Source: Myroides indicus (GTDB lineage: Bacteria; Bacteroidota; Bacteroidia; Flavobacteriales; Flavobacteriaceae). Taken from it: a stretch of DNA of 64,000 nt. The translations under genes and the position numbers were made by a program. The notes below the pieces were generated by a model. It did not search any database. It was given only the letters and a program-made list of their open reading frames with translations, and was not told where the DNA came from. The first letter of the stretch is position 1, and each line of letters begins with the position of its first letter. The stretch lies in NCBI RefSeq assembly GCF_004364575.1, contig NZ_SOAG01000001.1, positions 59,247-123,246 on the forward strand. The letters run 5' to 3'. Positions 52,972 to 60,910 of this stretch are shown one piece after another.

Positions 52972-53520
52972 TTATTTTTCGGTTTGCTGCAACAGATATA
53001 CACTATCATCCTGTCCGTCTTCTGACCAGTAAACGCGTACTACTTCGTCGTTTATAGCATCTACCTGCCGACCTCTATAATCGGGCTGGATAGGCAAATG
53101 ACGGCTAAACCTCCTGTCAATCAACACCAATAATTCTACTTCTGCCGGACGTCCAAAAGACTGAATTGCCGTAAGCGCAGCCCGTATGCTTCGTCCTGTG
53201 TATAGCACATCGTCTATAAAAACCACTTTTTTATCTTCAACCAAAAAGTCAATTTGCGTTTTATTAGCTTCAAGCGTTTTGGAACTTCTTCTAAAGTCAT
53301 CCCTAAAAAAAGTAATATCTAAAAATCCCAAAGGGATATCTTCAATACCGTATTCTGTTTTAATAATCTGCTGAATGCGTTCTGCTAAAAACTTGCCCCG
53401 AGGCTGGATTCCTATCAAAAGCGTATTGGAAAAATCAAGGTGTTTTTCTATCAATTGACAAGCCAAACGATGCAAAATAATATCAACCTCTTTTGAAGTA
53501 AGCAATACTTTTGGATTCAT
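52972..53520 (-). CDS. pyrR: PyrR bifunctional regulator / uracil phosphoribosyltransferase
   Basis: A 182-residue phosphoribosyltransferase fold with the PRPP loop KKVVFIDDVLYTGRSIRAAL and N-terminal LLIGIQPRGKFLAERI. In Gram-positive bacteria PyrR binds pyr mRNA leader hairpins. In flavobacteria it is placed before pyrB as here, but no leader attenuator could be recognised upstream, so the RNA-binding role is uncertain. It is the first gene of the pyrR-pyrB set. Confidence 0.93.
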   Translation of the reverse strand: MNPKVLLTSKEVDIILHRLACQLIEKHLDFSNTLLIGIQPRGKFLAERIQQIIKTEYGIEDIPLGFLDITFFRDDFRRSSKTLEANKTQIDFLVEDKKVVFIDDVLYTGRSIRAALTAIQSFGRPAEVELLVLIDRRFSRHLPIQPDYRGRQVDAINDEVVRVYWSEDGQDDSVYLLQQTEK

Positions 53521-53726
53521 AAATAAAAAGAGTTGTGTTCGGGAGGTAAAATTACGATTAATTATTCTTTTGAACTAAAAAACAGTAAGAATATGTTTGC
53601 TTTCTTCAAACTTCAAAATATTTTAAAGTTTTATTAAATCAATTGTTTTTACCCCAATTAATTCCGTACTTTATAGCAAACATCTTTTTGTTAAAAATAA
53701 CCTTTACAACTAACGATTCACTCCCA

Positions 53727-54530
53727 ATGTATAAAAATAATATTATTGCCCTTTTTTTTATTTTATCCTCTGCTCTGCTCTGGGGGCAGAATCCTCGTAC
53801 CTTACCCGATTTGAATGAAATCTGGAATACATCCTGGACTTTAATAAAAGCTTCTAATCAGCCTATTTTACAACGGGAAATGACAGTAAAATTTGACAAT
53901 AAAGAAATGAGAATAACCGGAGACGGCGGATGCAATTCATTTTCGGTCGCTATTAAAAATATTGTTTCCAAAAAAAACTACATCCGGATTAAAACAGATT
54001 CGGATTGGGTTTCTGATAATCAATGTACCCAAACCGTTAATAAGGTTGAACATAACTTCATCAACAACCTCAAATTCAACACGCTTAACTTGTCTTTAGA
54101 AGAAGATCAGTTAATTGTTACAACCAATCACAAGACCAGGCTAACCTTTGCTAAACAATCTCTAAATCCGTTAGTCAAATACATTGAAAAGCACAATTGG
54201 AAACTCATTCAGTTAAACGGAAAAAGTGACCGGGTTTACCACCAATACCTCTCGTTTGATTTTTCTGAAAACAAACTCAAAGGAAAAAGTGGAACAGATA
54301 TGTTTGAAGCTTATTTTTCGACCAATCAAAAAATGGACTCTATTCACATTCACCAGTTAAACTATACTAAATCCGGACACTTAAAAAAAGAAAGACAAAA
54401 AATGCAGGACAACTTTTTAGAAGCGCTCCAAAATGGCAGGTTCGGATTTGATGTGGCTGAACAAACTTTAAATTTTTATAAAGACAACAAAATTGTGATG
54501 ATGTTTGGTATTATTCCAAAAACTCCTTAA
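53727..54530 (+). CDS. Exported protein with two META-like domains
   Basis: A 267-residue protein (ATG at 53727; the longer frame starts with TTG). The signal peptide MYKNNIIALFFILSSALLWGQ is cleaved after WGQ or nearby. The N-terminal META domain is residues about 30-140 (WNTSWTLIKASNQPILQ, ITGDGGCNSFSVAIK with the GDGGCN pattern, DNQCTQTVNKVEHNF). A second diverged copy starts at about 150 (HNWKLIQLNGKSDRVYHQYLSFDF) without the Cys pair. It is on the plus strand, convergent to nothing obvious, and ends where the repeat zone begins. Confidence 0.8.
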   Translation: MYKNNIIALFFILSSALLWGQNPRTLPDLNEIWNTSWTLIKASNQPILQREMTVKFDNKEMRITGDGGCNSFSVAIKNIVSKKNYIRIKTDSDWVSDNQCTQTVNKVEHNFINNLKFNTLNLSLEEDQLIVTTNHKTRLTFAKQSLNPLVKYIEKHNWKLIQLNGKSDRVYHQYLSFDFSENKLKGKSGTDMFEAYFSTNQKMDSIHIHQLNYTKSGHLKKERQKMQDNFLEALQNGRFGFDVAEQTLNFYKDNKIVMMFGIIPKTP

Positions 54531-54756
54531 AAAATAAAGCTCTGTGTTTTAATTTTAAAAACGGAGTTCTATTTTTAGTATTTCTTTCCTCCCTCCTAAC
54601 TTCCCTATTTCATTTATTGCCCTATTTTTATTCCTCTTCTCTCCTTTTTTGCTAATACTCTGTGTTTTTAACGGAATCTGCAAGCGTTTGACACTCGCAG
54701 AAATCATGATACCATGGAAAAGGCATTAAAGAACAATTTTAAGAAAAAACGACAAT

Positions 54757-54822
54757 ATGATTTATAAACCTAAAATAAACATCCGCACCAAACCGCCTCA
54801 GTTGACAAGCGAGTGTCTTTAA
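54757..54822 (+). repeat. Micro-frame in repeat unit 1 (MIYKPKINIRTK.., 21 codons)
   Basis: ATG through TAA in the unit head. Reads MIYKPKINIRTKPPQLTSEC-L. Later copies keep the first 12 residues with changes at a few positions, several of them synonymous. It could be a coding micropeptide or chance. Confidence 0.35.
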
Positions 54823-54913
54823 GCTGAAATGAAGTGCTAAGAATACAAGCCGTAGGCAGTTTTGTATTCGTGCCTGAATAAGGCGTAAAAAGACCGCGAA
54901 GGCAGGTGTAGCG

Positions 54914-55029
54914 AAACCCTTTTTGTTTCTTTTTATTCGACAAAGAAAATATTCTTGAAGGAGTCTCATGATTATTAGCTTTTCAACAATAATTGACAAA
55001 ATGAAAAAAGCTAATAGTTGGGGTATCAA
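54914..55029. repeat. Identical 114-bp internal module, copy 1
   Basis: Identical to 55934-56049 over at least 114 bp. It contains ATTAGCTTTT / AAAAGCTAAT as a hairpin around an AATAATTGACAAAAT loop, so it is a small hairpin module inserted in two of the units and missing in unit 2. Confidence 0.8.
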
Positions 55030-55147
55030 AAAGATAAAAGAGACCTTTTAAAGAGGAATATTTCATTCTATACTTTCTTTTCCTTGATGAAAAAAAGTAT
55101 CAAAAAAAATCAAGACTGCATTTCTCCTATCGGTCTTTCTAAGGTTT

Positions 55148-55198
55148 GTTTTGCAAACTATATGACAGTGGCTTCGCCCATATAGTTTGATGCAAAAC
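55148..55198. repeat. Long hairpin core of the repeat, copy 1
   Basis: GTTTTGC-AAACTATATG pairs with CATATAGTTT-GAT-GCAAAAC across GACAGTGGCTTCGCC. Copies lie at about 55589-55640, 56249-56299 and 63634-63683 (degenerate). Confidence 0.8.
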
Positions 55199-55278
55199 TG
55201 CACCAAGAAGACACTCGACAGAGAAATGAGGTCATGGGAAAGGCATTAAAGAACATTTTAAAGTAAAAACGAGAAATT

Positions 55279-55362
55279 ATGATTTATAAACCCAAAGTAA
55301 ACATCCGCACCAAACGGCATTATGTAATTAGCGAGTGTCGTCTTAGCGCAGGGACGTTATGA
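55279..55362 (+). repeat. Micro-frame in repeat unit 2 (MIYKPKVNIRTK.., 27 codons)
   Basis: Reads MIYKPKVNIRTKRHYV then ISECRLSAGTL-stop. It shares the first 12 residues with unit 1 but follows the other module type, so the reading frame ends later. Confidence 0.3.
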
Positions 55363-55588
55363 GAAACCATGTCCGAAGCGTAGCTAGTCTGGTTTCGAAT
55401 AGGCACAAGCGATAGATGACCGCTAAATTACATTCAGCCAAACCCTTTTTGTTTCTTTTTGGGGTCATCAAAAAGATAAAAGAAACATTTTAAAAAGGAA
55501 TATTTCATTCTATACTTTCTTTTCCTTGATGAAAAAAAGTATCAAAAAAAATCAAGACTGCATTTCTCCTATCGGTCTTTCTAAGGCT

Positions 55589-55640
55589 TGTTTTGCAAAC
55601 TATATGACAGTGGCTTCGCCCATATAGTTTGATGCAAAAC
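55589..55640. repeat. Long hairpin core of the repeat, copy 2
   Basis: Same sequence as 55148-55198 with small changes in the flank (AAGGCTTG instead of AAGGTTTG). Confidence 0.75.
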
Positions 55641-55720
55641 TGTACCAAGAAGACACTCGACAGAGAAATGAGGTCATTGGAAAAGCATTAAAGAACATTT
55701 TAAAGTAAAAACGAGAAATT

Positions 55721-55804
55721 ATGATTTATAAACCTAAAATAAACATCCGCACCAAACGGCATTATGTAATTAGCGAGTGTCGTCTTAGCGCAGGGACGTT
55801 ATGA
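55721..55804 (+). repeat. Micro-frame in repeat unit 3
   Basis: Reads MIYKPKINIRTKRHYV then ISECRLSAGTL-stop, identical in protein to the unit 2 version except Ile for Val. Confidence 0.3.
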
Positions 55805-55933
55805 GAAACCATGTCCGAAGCGTAGCTAGTATAGTTCGACCAAGTGTCTATTTTAAAAGGTGTCTCATGAATGCTAAAGCATTTGGTTTCGAATAGGCAC
55901 AAGTGATAGATGACCGCTAAATTACATTCAGCC

Positions 55934-56049
55934 AAACCCTTTTTGTTTCTTTTTATTCGACAAAGAAAATATTCTTGAAGGAGTCTCATGATTATTAGCT
56001 TTTCAACAATAATTGACAAAATGAAAAAAGCTAATAGTTGGGGTATCAA
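55934..56049. repeat. Identical 114-bp internal module, copy 2
   Basis: Same module as 54914-55029, here following a different upstream module, which shows that parts of the array are exchanged independently. Confidence 0.8.
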
Positions 56050-56105
56050 AAAGATAAAAGAAACATTTTAAAAAGGAATATTTCATTCTATACTTTCTTT
56101 TCCTT

Positions 56106-56160
56106 GATACAACTATTTGATTTTAAACAAAAAATAAAAACGCTTAAAATCAAATAATCA
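56106..56160. repeat. Hairpin insert replacing part of the 3' module
   Basis: ACTATTTGATTTTAA pairs with TTAAAATCAAATA around AAAAATAAAAACGC. The same insert stands in the unit at 63495-63545, at the same spot of the module, so it looks like a small mobile or exchanged hairpin. Confidence 0.6.
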
Positions 56161-56248
56161 CTGAACTCCTATGAAAATAGACACAAGGTGAAGTAAAACG
56201 AAGCAAAAGATCAAGACTGCATTTCCCCTATCGGTCTTTCTAAGGCTT

Positions 56249-56299
56249 GTTTTGCAAACTATATGACGGTGGCTTCGCCCATATAGTTTGATGCAAAAC
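56249..56299. repeat. Long hairpin core of the repeat, copy 3
   Basis: Same GTTTTGCAAACTATATG ... GATGCAAAAC hairpin with one changed base in the loop (ACGGTGG). Confidence 0.75.
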
Positions 56300-56510
56300 T
56301 GCACCAAGAAGACACTCGACAGAGAAATGAGGTCGTGGGAAAGGCATTAAACAACATTTTAAAGTAAAAACAAAAATAAGCAAGACAAAAAATAGATTAT
56401 AAAGACTTCCTTACCCTTTTACTAAACACTATTACAACCTCCATTTTTAAGCTTTTATCATATAAACCATCTAATTACTGCATTTTTTCTGTTAAAAGAA
56501 AAATGTGATG

Positions 56511-56560
56511 TCCGCATGTGACCGCTATTGACCGGATATGACCGCATAAGTCCGGTATGT
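56511..56560. repeat. Five 10-bp periodic CCG motifs
   Basis: CCG recurs at exactly 56512, 56522, 56532, 56542 and 56552. Each unit reads roughly (A/T)CCG(C/G)(A/T)(A/T)nnG, one per helical turn. It sits between the repeat array and the defence islet; role unknown. Confidence 0.6.
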
Positions 56561-56680
56561 TTTTTTATCAGTATTACACCAGCAGGTGTAAAAGTGCTCT
56601 TTAGCCCTGATATAACAAGTCTTTTACACAAATACTAAATCAATATTTTTTGGGTGTTGTTCGGGTGCTGTTCGACACTC

Positions 56681-56735
56681 CTTCGACTGCGCTTCGGAAA
56701 AACGGCACTTTTGTCGAAGAATCCTCGAAGAAAGG
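56681..56735. repeat. 55-bp repeat, copy A
   Basis: CTTCGACTGCGCTTCGGAAA ... CCTCGAAGAAAGGTCGAAGAAGG. The same sequence recurs at 57178-57232 with few changes. It is GC-richer than the surroundings. Confidence 0.7.
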
Positions 56736-57086
56736 TCGAAGAAGGGTACAAGAAGGGTCTAACAAGAATGAGAAGAAAATACTGATAAACTATGAACTAA
56801 AATATTTTGTTTTTGTAAAACCTGAAAGCCTGCGATATTTTAATAATACGGACGACAAGGCAAACACGGGGGACAAATGAATAAAAAAATAACTTATCTG
56901 AAACACTCCACCAAGCCAGCCTATGTCCCCCGAAGCACCTACTCCACACCCCAAAACCACTCCCTCACACGACACTGTACCAAAAACTGTGTAAGTATAA
57001 AATTCTGCTTGGTTTAAAACCTCAAAACTTTTTCTTATCTTTGGGTAAGATAGTTTTCATTAATAGAAATTTTAAATGGTTAAACG

Positions 57087-57116
57087 AAAAAAGGATAGCT
57101 TCGCTATCCTTTTTTT
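57087..57116. terminator. Strong hairpin with A/T flanks
   Basis: AAAAAAGGATAGC / GCTATCCTTTTTT around TTCG at 57087-57116. It can end transcription from either side, upstream of the NACHT operon. Confidence 0.75.
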
Positions 57117-57177
57117 ATACTCATAAAACTTCAACATAGCCAAGAATATTATTATACAAAGGTACACAAAAGGATTG

Positions 57178-57232
57178 CTTCGACTGCGCTTCGGAAAAAC
57201 GGCACTTTTGTCGAAGGATCCTCGAAGAAGGG
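57178..57232. repeat. 55-bp repeat, copy B
   Basis: Second copy of the repeat at 56681-56735, 250 bp upstream of the NACHT gene. Confidence 0.7.
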
Positions 57233-57478
57233 AAGAAGAAAAGTGGGAGAAAAAAATATGATTATCCATATTTATCAAAAAATTTAAAAAAACACTGTCA
57301 AACTTAACATTATAAAAAATAATTACTATTTTTATCCTTAAATAATATAAAGCATTACTAACGATACTGCAAGAATCAAAGGAAACTCTTTTTTAGTGTT
57401 TTCTAATCTACTTTTTATTTATAAATATTTAAGTACAAACTCTTGAATCGTTATATTTTTAATTCAAAAAATATTTAG

Positions 57479-59638
57479 ATGATTAATAACTTAAATTTAG
57501 TAGACAGGTTATTTGAATCCTACAATTATAAAATAGCTAGAACTTCTACTAATGATGTAAGGATTTATACTTTACAATATGGAATGTACCATGCTGCAGA
57601 AATAATTTCTTTTGATAAAGCCATAGATGTCTCGAAATTCAAAAATGAATTTTCAGAATTAGGATACGCTACAGATGTTAAAGTAGTAAAAAACTTAGAA
57701 GAAGTTGAAGAATACTTATTTGAAGGTTTTTTTATCAAAACACCATTAGGTAATGAATTAAAAAACAGATACAAGAACTTCGTTAAAAAGCAACTCTCAA
57801 ACTTACCAGAAAATAGCCAATATAAATATATTGATAGTGACTTCGATTTAATTTTACAAAACAATCTTGGAGAAATTACTGAAGCAAAATCATACTCATC
57901 TAAAGATCATAGTATAATTACAAAGATAAATGAGCTTTTTACTAAAACAGCCGGAGCTCTATTTATTATTATTGAAGCTCCTGCAGGTTTTGGAAAAACT
58001 TGTACAGCAAACGAAATTTTAAATTGTATTACTGTTGAAAACTCAAAAATACTACCTTTTTTTACTGAACTTTCAAGAAATAGAGAAGCACGAGTATTTA
58101 AACATATTCTTCTAAGTGAAATTGACAGTCAATTTCCAAATGGAATAAAACAAAATGTAGTTCTTGAACAAATTTACAAAGGACGTATTCCCCTAATAAT
58201 TGATGGATTTGACGAATTAATCACGAAGGATAGTAACAAAGAAGATGTTGAAAGTATGCTTACAACTATAGTGGATTTACTACAAAACGACGCTAAGATT
58301 GTTATTACATCAAGAAAAACAGCTATTTTAAATAGTGAAGAGTTTATTGAAACGATAAACTCTTCTATTGAAAATTTTTCTCTTGCTCGTTTTGAGATAA
58401 AAGAACCAACTATTGAGAATTGGCTAAATCCAAATAGGTTAAAAGCCATATTGGAAAACGAATTTCCAATAAGCCAAATTTCAAACCCTGTCCTTTTATC
58501 ATATTTAAGAAATATACCATTAGAGAAACTAGAAGATTTTTTAACTACTAGCGAAGGTACATTAATTGACAAATATTTTGATTATTTACTTACAAGAGAG
58601 CAAGAAAGGCAAAATTTAAAATTAGATAATCAAACACAATTCCGAGTTTTCAGAAAGCTCAATCGATTCATGTCAGAGTTTAACTTTACAGCTGAAACAA
58701 AAGAAACAATAAAAGATTTTCTCAAGGAATATAATATTCAAATATTACAAGAAAGTATAAAACAATATAAAGAAAAAGACATAAAACCTTCCATTGATGA
58801 ATTAACAGAGACATTATCAAATCACGTGTTTTTGGATAGAAAAACAGATGGTAATATAGGTTTTATAAATGATTTTATTTTCGGATTTTTAATTAGTGAA
58901 AATCTAATTTTAGAAAAATTTCAAGAACATTATAAAGGTAATTTTACGAGAGTTATCCCACAAGACTTTGCTCAAAAGTCACTTGAAGCTTCTAGAGTAC
59001 AAAGTATATCTAATAAAAACAAACTTTGGGAAGTTTACAATGAACATGATTTTGGCTACGATTCGGTATTCTATTTTGACGCAGATTACTTCTTAAAAAA
59101 TGAAATAAAACGTAATTTCAAAACTTTATTTCTTTCCGATAGAACAATAAAAAACTTGCTCTTTACTAAATATTCTTTTGAAAATTGTGTCTTTGCGGGC
59201 ATAACTTTTGAAAATTGTACTTTTTCAACTTCAACATTTAAAAAATCGTCTTTTCAAAACTGTAAATTTTACAACTGTATTTTACAAGATAAAACATCAA
59301 TTATTTATGATGATTTTGGAATTTATGTTTGTCAAGATAACAATGATCTTATAAAAGAGATAAACTCTTTATATTGTAAAGACAATGATAAAAACGAAGA
59401 TGAATCAGACAACTCTTTGACTGAACAGAAAGTTCTTTTGCAATTCTTACAAGTAGACGAAAAGAGACCTAAACCAAGAAAATTTTCAGTCATCAAACAA
59501 CGGTTATCTGAATATTCTGATAAAGAAATAAATAATATAATTGATTCTTTAATTCGTAAAGGCTACTTACATTTTAAAGATGATGTTGGTTTTATTACAA
59601 GAGAAGCTATGAATTTTTTAAATCACAACGGCAACTGA
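57479..59638 (+). CDS. NACHT-type STAND ATPase with pentapeptide-like repeats
   Basis: A 719-residue signal-transducing ATPase. The first 130 residues form an N-terminal domain I do not recognise. The NACHT core follows: Walker A IIIEAPAGFGKTCTANEIL (167-174), Walker B GRIPLIIDGFDELI (239-247) with the D-G-F-D-E-L signature, a sensor KIVITSRKT near 278, then helical winged-helix regions. Residues about 562-600 show pentapeptide-like F-x-x-C repeats (FENCVFAGITFENCTFS..), and the last about 80 residues look like a winged helix (EKRPKPRKFSVIKQRLSEYSD). Proteins of this layout are anti-phage sensors in which an invader protein triggers oligomerisation. The stop overlaps the next start (TGATG), so the RelA/SpoT-like protein is its likely effector or partner. 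Confidence 0.88.
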   Translation: MINNLNLVDRLFESYNYKIARTSTNDVRIYTLQYGMYHAAEIISFDKAIDVSKFKNEFSELGYATDVKVVKNLEEVEEYLFEGFFIKTPLGNELKNRYKNFVKKQLSNLPENSQYKYIDSDFDLILQNNLGEITEAKSYSSKDHSIITKINELFTKTAGALFIIIEAPAGFGKTCTANEILNCITVENSKILPFFTELSRNREARVFKHILLSEIDSQFPNGIKQNVVLEQIYKGRIPLIIDGFDELITKDSNKEDVESMLTTIVDLLQNDAKIVITSRKTAILNSEEFIETINSSIENFSLARFEIKEPTIENWLNPNRLKAILENEFPISQISNPVLLSYLRNIPLEKLEDFLTTSEGTLIDKYFDYLLTREQERQNLKLDNQTQFRVFRKLNRFMSEFNFTAETKETIKDFLKEYNIQILQESIKQYKEKDIKPSIDELTETLSNHVFLDRKTDGNIGFINDFIFGFLISENLILEKFQEHYKGNFTRVIPQDFAQKSLEASRVQSISNKNKLWEVYNEHDFGYDSVFYFDADYFLKNEIKRNFKTLFLSDRTIKNLLFTKYSFENCVFAGITFENCTFSTSTFKKSSFQNCKFYNCILQDKTSIIYDDFGIYVCQDNNDLIKEINSLYCKDNDKNEDESDNSLTEQKVLLQFLQVDEKRPKPRKFSVIKQRLSEYSDKEINNIIDSLIRKGYLHFKDDVGFITREAMNFLNHNGN

Positions 59639-60534
59639 TGAGTAGAGATTTGGAACTAATAGAAAAAGACATCTGTTCAAAAATATGTGAAAGACTTAAT
59701 AAGGTTGGTCTTTTGTACAGGATTTTCAGTCGTATTAAAAATAATAATTCTGTAACAGAAAAAATTAAGAGAAAAGAAGAAGAAGGTACTCCCTATTCAA
59801 TAGAAGGAAAAAAAATACAAGATATCATTGGAATTCGTATCGTTACATACTTCCATGATGATGTCAATTTGGTTAGAGAAATTCTATCAGATGTTTTTAA
59901 ATATGTTAGCGAGGAAATAGACACTATAGAACCTACAGTTTTTAAACCTAAAAGGACAAATATTATATGTAGTTTAGATGACAAACAAAAAGAAACCTTT
60001 AAAGAAATTATAAAAGTAACTAATAGTGAATCTCTTAAATTATCAGATTATACTTTTGAACTTCAATTAAGGACAATTTTATCTGAAGGTTGGCATGAAA
60101 TAGATCATAGTTTAAGATATAAATCAAAAAAAGAATGGTCTAAGCATTCTGAAAAAGAAAGGTTATTAAATGGAATTTATGCTACTTTAGAAGTGAATGA
60201 TTTAGCTATGAAATCTTTATTTAATGAATTAGCATATCAGCATTTTAAAGAAAAGAACTGGGAAGCTATGCTAAGAAATAAATATCGTCTAAAATTTCAA
60301 TCAACAAACATAAAAAGTGAGTTAAAACAAATTCTAAATGAAGATTTAGATATTGCAAAACAACTGTTAAAATCTAATAGGCTTAGAGTTATAAAAAAGC
60401 TTTCTAAAGTTGACATTCCATTTCCAATAAGTTTTAATAATATTATATACTTTACTAATCACATTGAGTTAAAAAACGATAAAATAGGAAGTTTAACTCC
60501 TGAATTAATCAGACAAATACTAGTGGACATTTAA
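59638..60534 (+). CDS. Diverged RelA/SpoT-like protein coupled to the NACHT ATPase
   Basis: A 298-residue protein. The N-terminal 165 residues fit the RelA/SpoT nucleotidyltransferase fold: IKNNNSVTEKIKRK (Lys/Ser region), IQDIIGIRIVTYF (D62, R67), and FELQLRTILSEGWHEIDHSLRYKSKK (E141, R145, H157, Y161-K162). The expected K-x-x-G-Y-x-S-x-H loop between these parts is missing; VFKPKRTNIICSLDDKQKET stands there instead. So either the guanine-binding Tyr is lost or another residue replaces it. The C-terminal half is helical. Its start overlaps the upstream stop by 1 bp (TGATG). Confidence 0.82.
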   Translation: MSRDLELIEKDICSKICERLNKVGLLYRIFSRIKNNNSVTEKIKRKEEEGTPYSIEGKKIQDIIGIRIVTYFHDDVNLVREILSDVFKYVSEEIDTIEPTVFKPKRTNIICSLDDKQKETFKEIIKVTNSESLKLSDYTFELQLRTILSEGWHEIDHSLRYKSKKEWSKHSEKERLLNGIYATLEVNDLAMKSLFNELAYQHFKEKNWEAMLRNKYRLKFQSTNIKSELKQILNEDLDIAKQLLKSNRLRVIKKLSKVDIPFPISFNNIIYFTNHIELKNDKIGSLTPELIRQILVDI

Positions 60535-60589
60535 ATAGACACCAGCTATTAATGTTTAAATTTAAAAATAAAGCTTAGGACAAGTTTTT

Positions 60590-60628
60590 AAGAAAGTCTA
60601 TTTTTCTTTATATAGCTTTCTTTTTTCT
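60590..60628 (+). terminator. Terminator of the NACHT-RelA/SpoT operon
   Basis: AGAAAG-(T)-CTAT / ATAG-CTTTCT with a loop of about 10 nt, followed by TTTTTT, 57 bp past the stop. Confidence 0.65.
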
Positions 60629-60780
60629 TGTTTTTCTTATTTGTAAACAGTTTTTAATACAACTAAATCAGTACTTCATGAGTCTAAAATTTAATATAAT
60701 AACTCAAGTTGCTAGTTTCTTTATGATAAAAACAAAGCAAAGGTTAAGTAAATTTGTTTTGCACACCAATAACAAAACCA

Positions 60781-60906
60781 ATGCTTTGCAAAGACAAAAT
60801 TATATCAATTTTCTGTTTAATAGATGATATTTTAAAAGAAATTAAACATAAAGAAGATATTAGAAGACAAGTTAGTGATTCTAAAACTAAGGTTTCATAT
60901 AATTAA
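60781..60906 (+). pseudogene. 5' remnant of an IS982-like transposase gene
   Basis: ATG at 60781 opens 41 codons reading MLCKDKIISIFCLIDDILKE then IKHKEDIRRQVSDS, like the N-terminus of IS982-family transposases of flavobacteria. After VSDS the sequence changes to KTKVSYN and a stop, while complete proteins run on for over 200 residues with a DDE domain. It is therefore a truncated, dead copy. It separates the NACHT operon from the convergent SIR2 gene by a few bp. Confidence 0.65.
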
Positions 60907-60910
60907 TTTT

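Larger units (their letters stand above)
54722..56385. repeat. Mosaic tandem repeat array (left block)
   Basis: Three full units and a truncated one, each beginning GGCATTAAAGAACATTTTAAAGTAAAAAC and continuing with an ATG-headed micro-frame, a variable structured part, a T-rich stretch, and a 3' module ending GACACTCGACAGAGAAATGAGGTC. Starts: about 54722, 55242, 55684 and 56343 (truncated). Units differ by exchange of internal modules. Related units lie at 63.24-64.0 kb. No transposase is associated. Confidence 0.85.
54531..57478. other. 2.9-kb gene-poor zone with mosaic repeats
   Basis: No long supported gene. 54531-54720 is featureless AT-rich DNA. 54722-56385 is the mosaic repeat array described separately. 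56386-57478 holds a five-fold 10-bp periodic motif (56511-56560), two copies of a 55-bp repeat (56681-56735, 57178-57232), a strong hairpin (57087-57116), and then the 5' flank of the NACHT gene. Open frames here are short and lack motifs. Confidence 0.6.

Noticed and set aside
54739..56049. 95- and 96-codon minus-strand frames in the repeat array
   Set aside because: They share only the 114-bp repeated module, differ completely beyond it, and cross palindromes; they are by-products of the repeats.
54722..56385. CRISPR array
   Set aside because: Units are 440-660 bp mosaics, not short repeats with unique spacers; no cas gene.
56650..56880. 76-codon + strand frame before the NACHT operon
   Set aside because: It lies across the 55-bp repeat, has no motif and no fitting start context.
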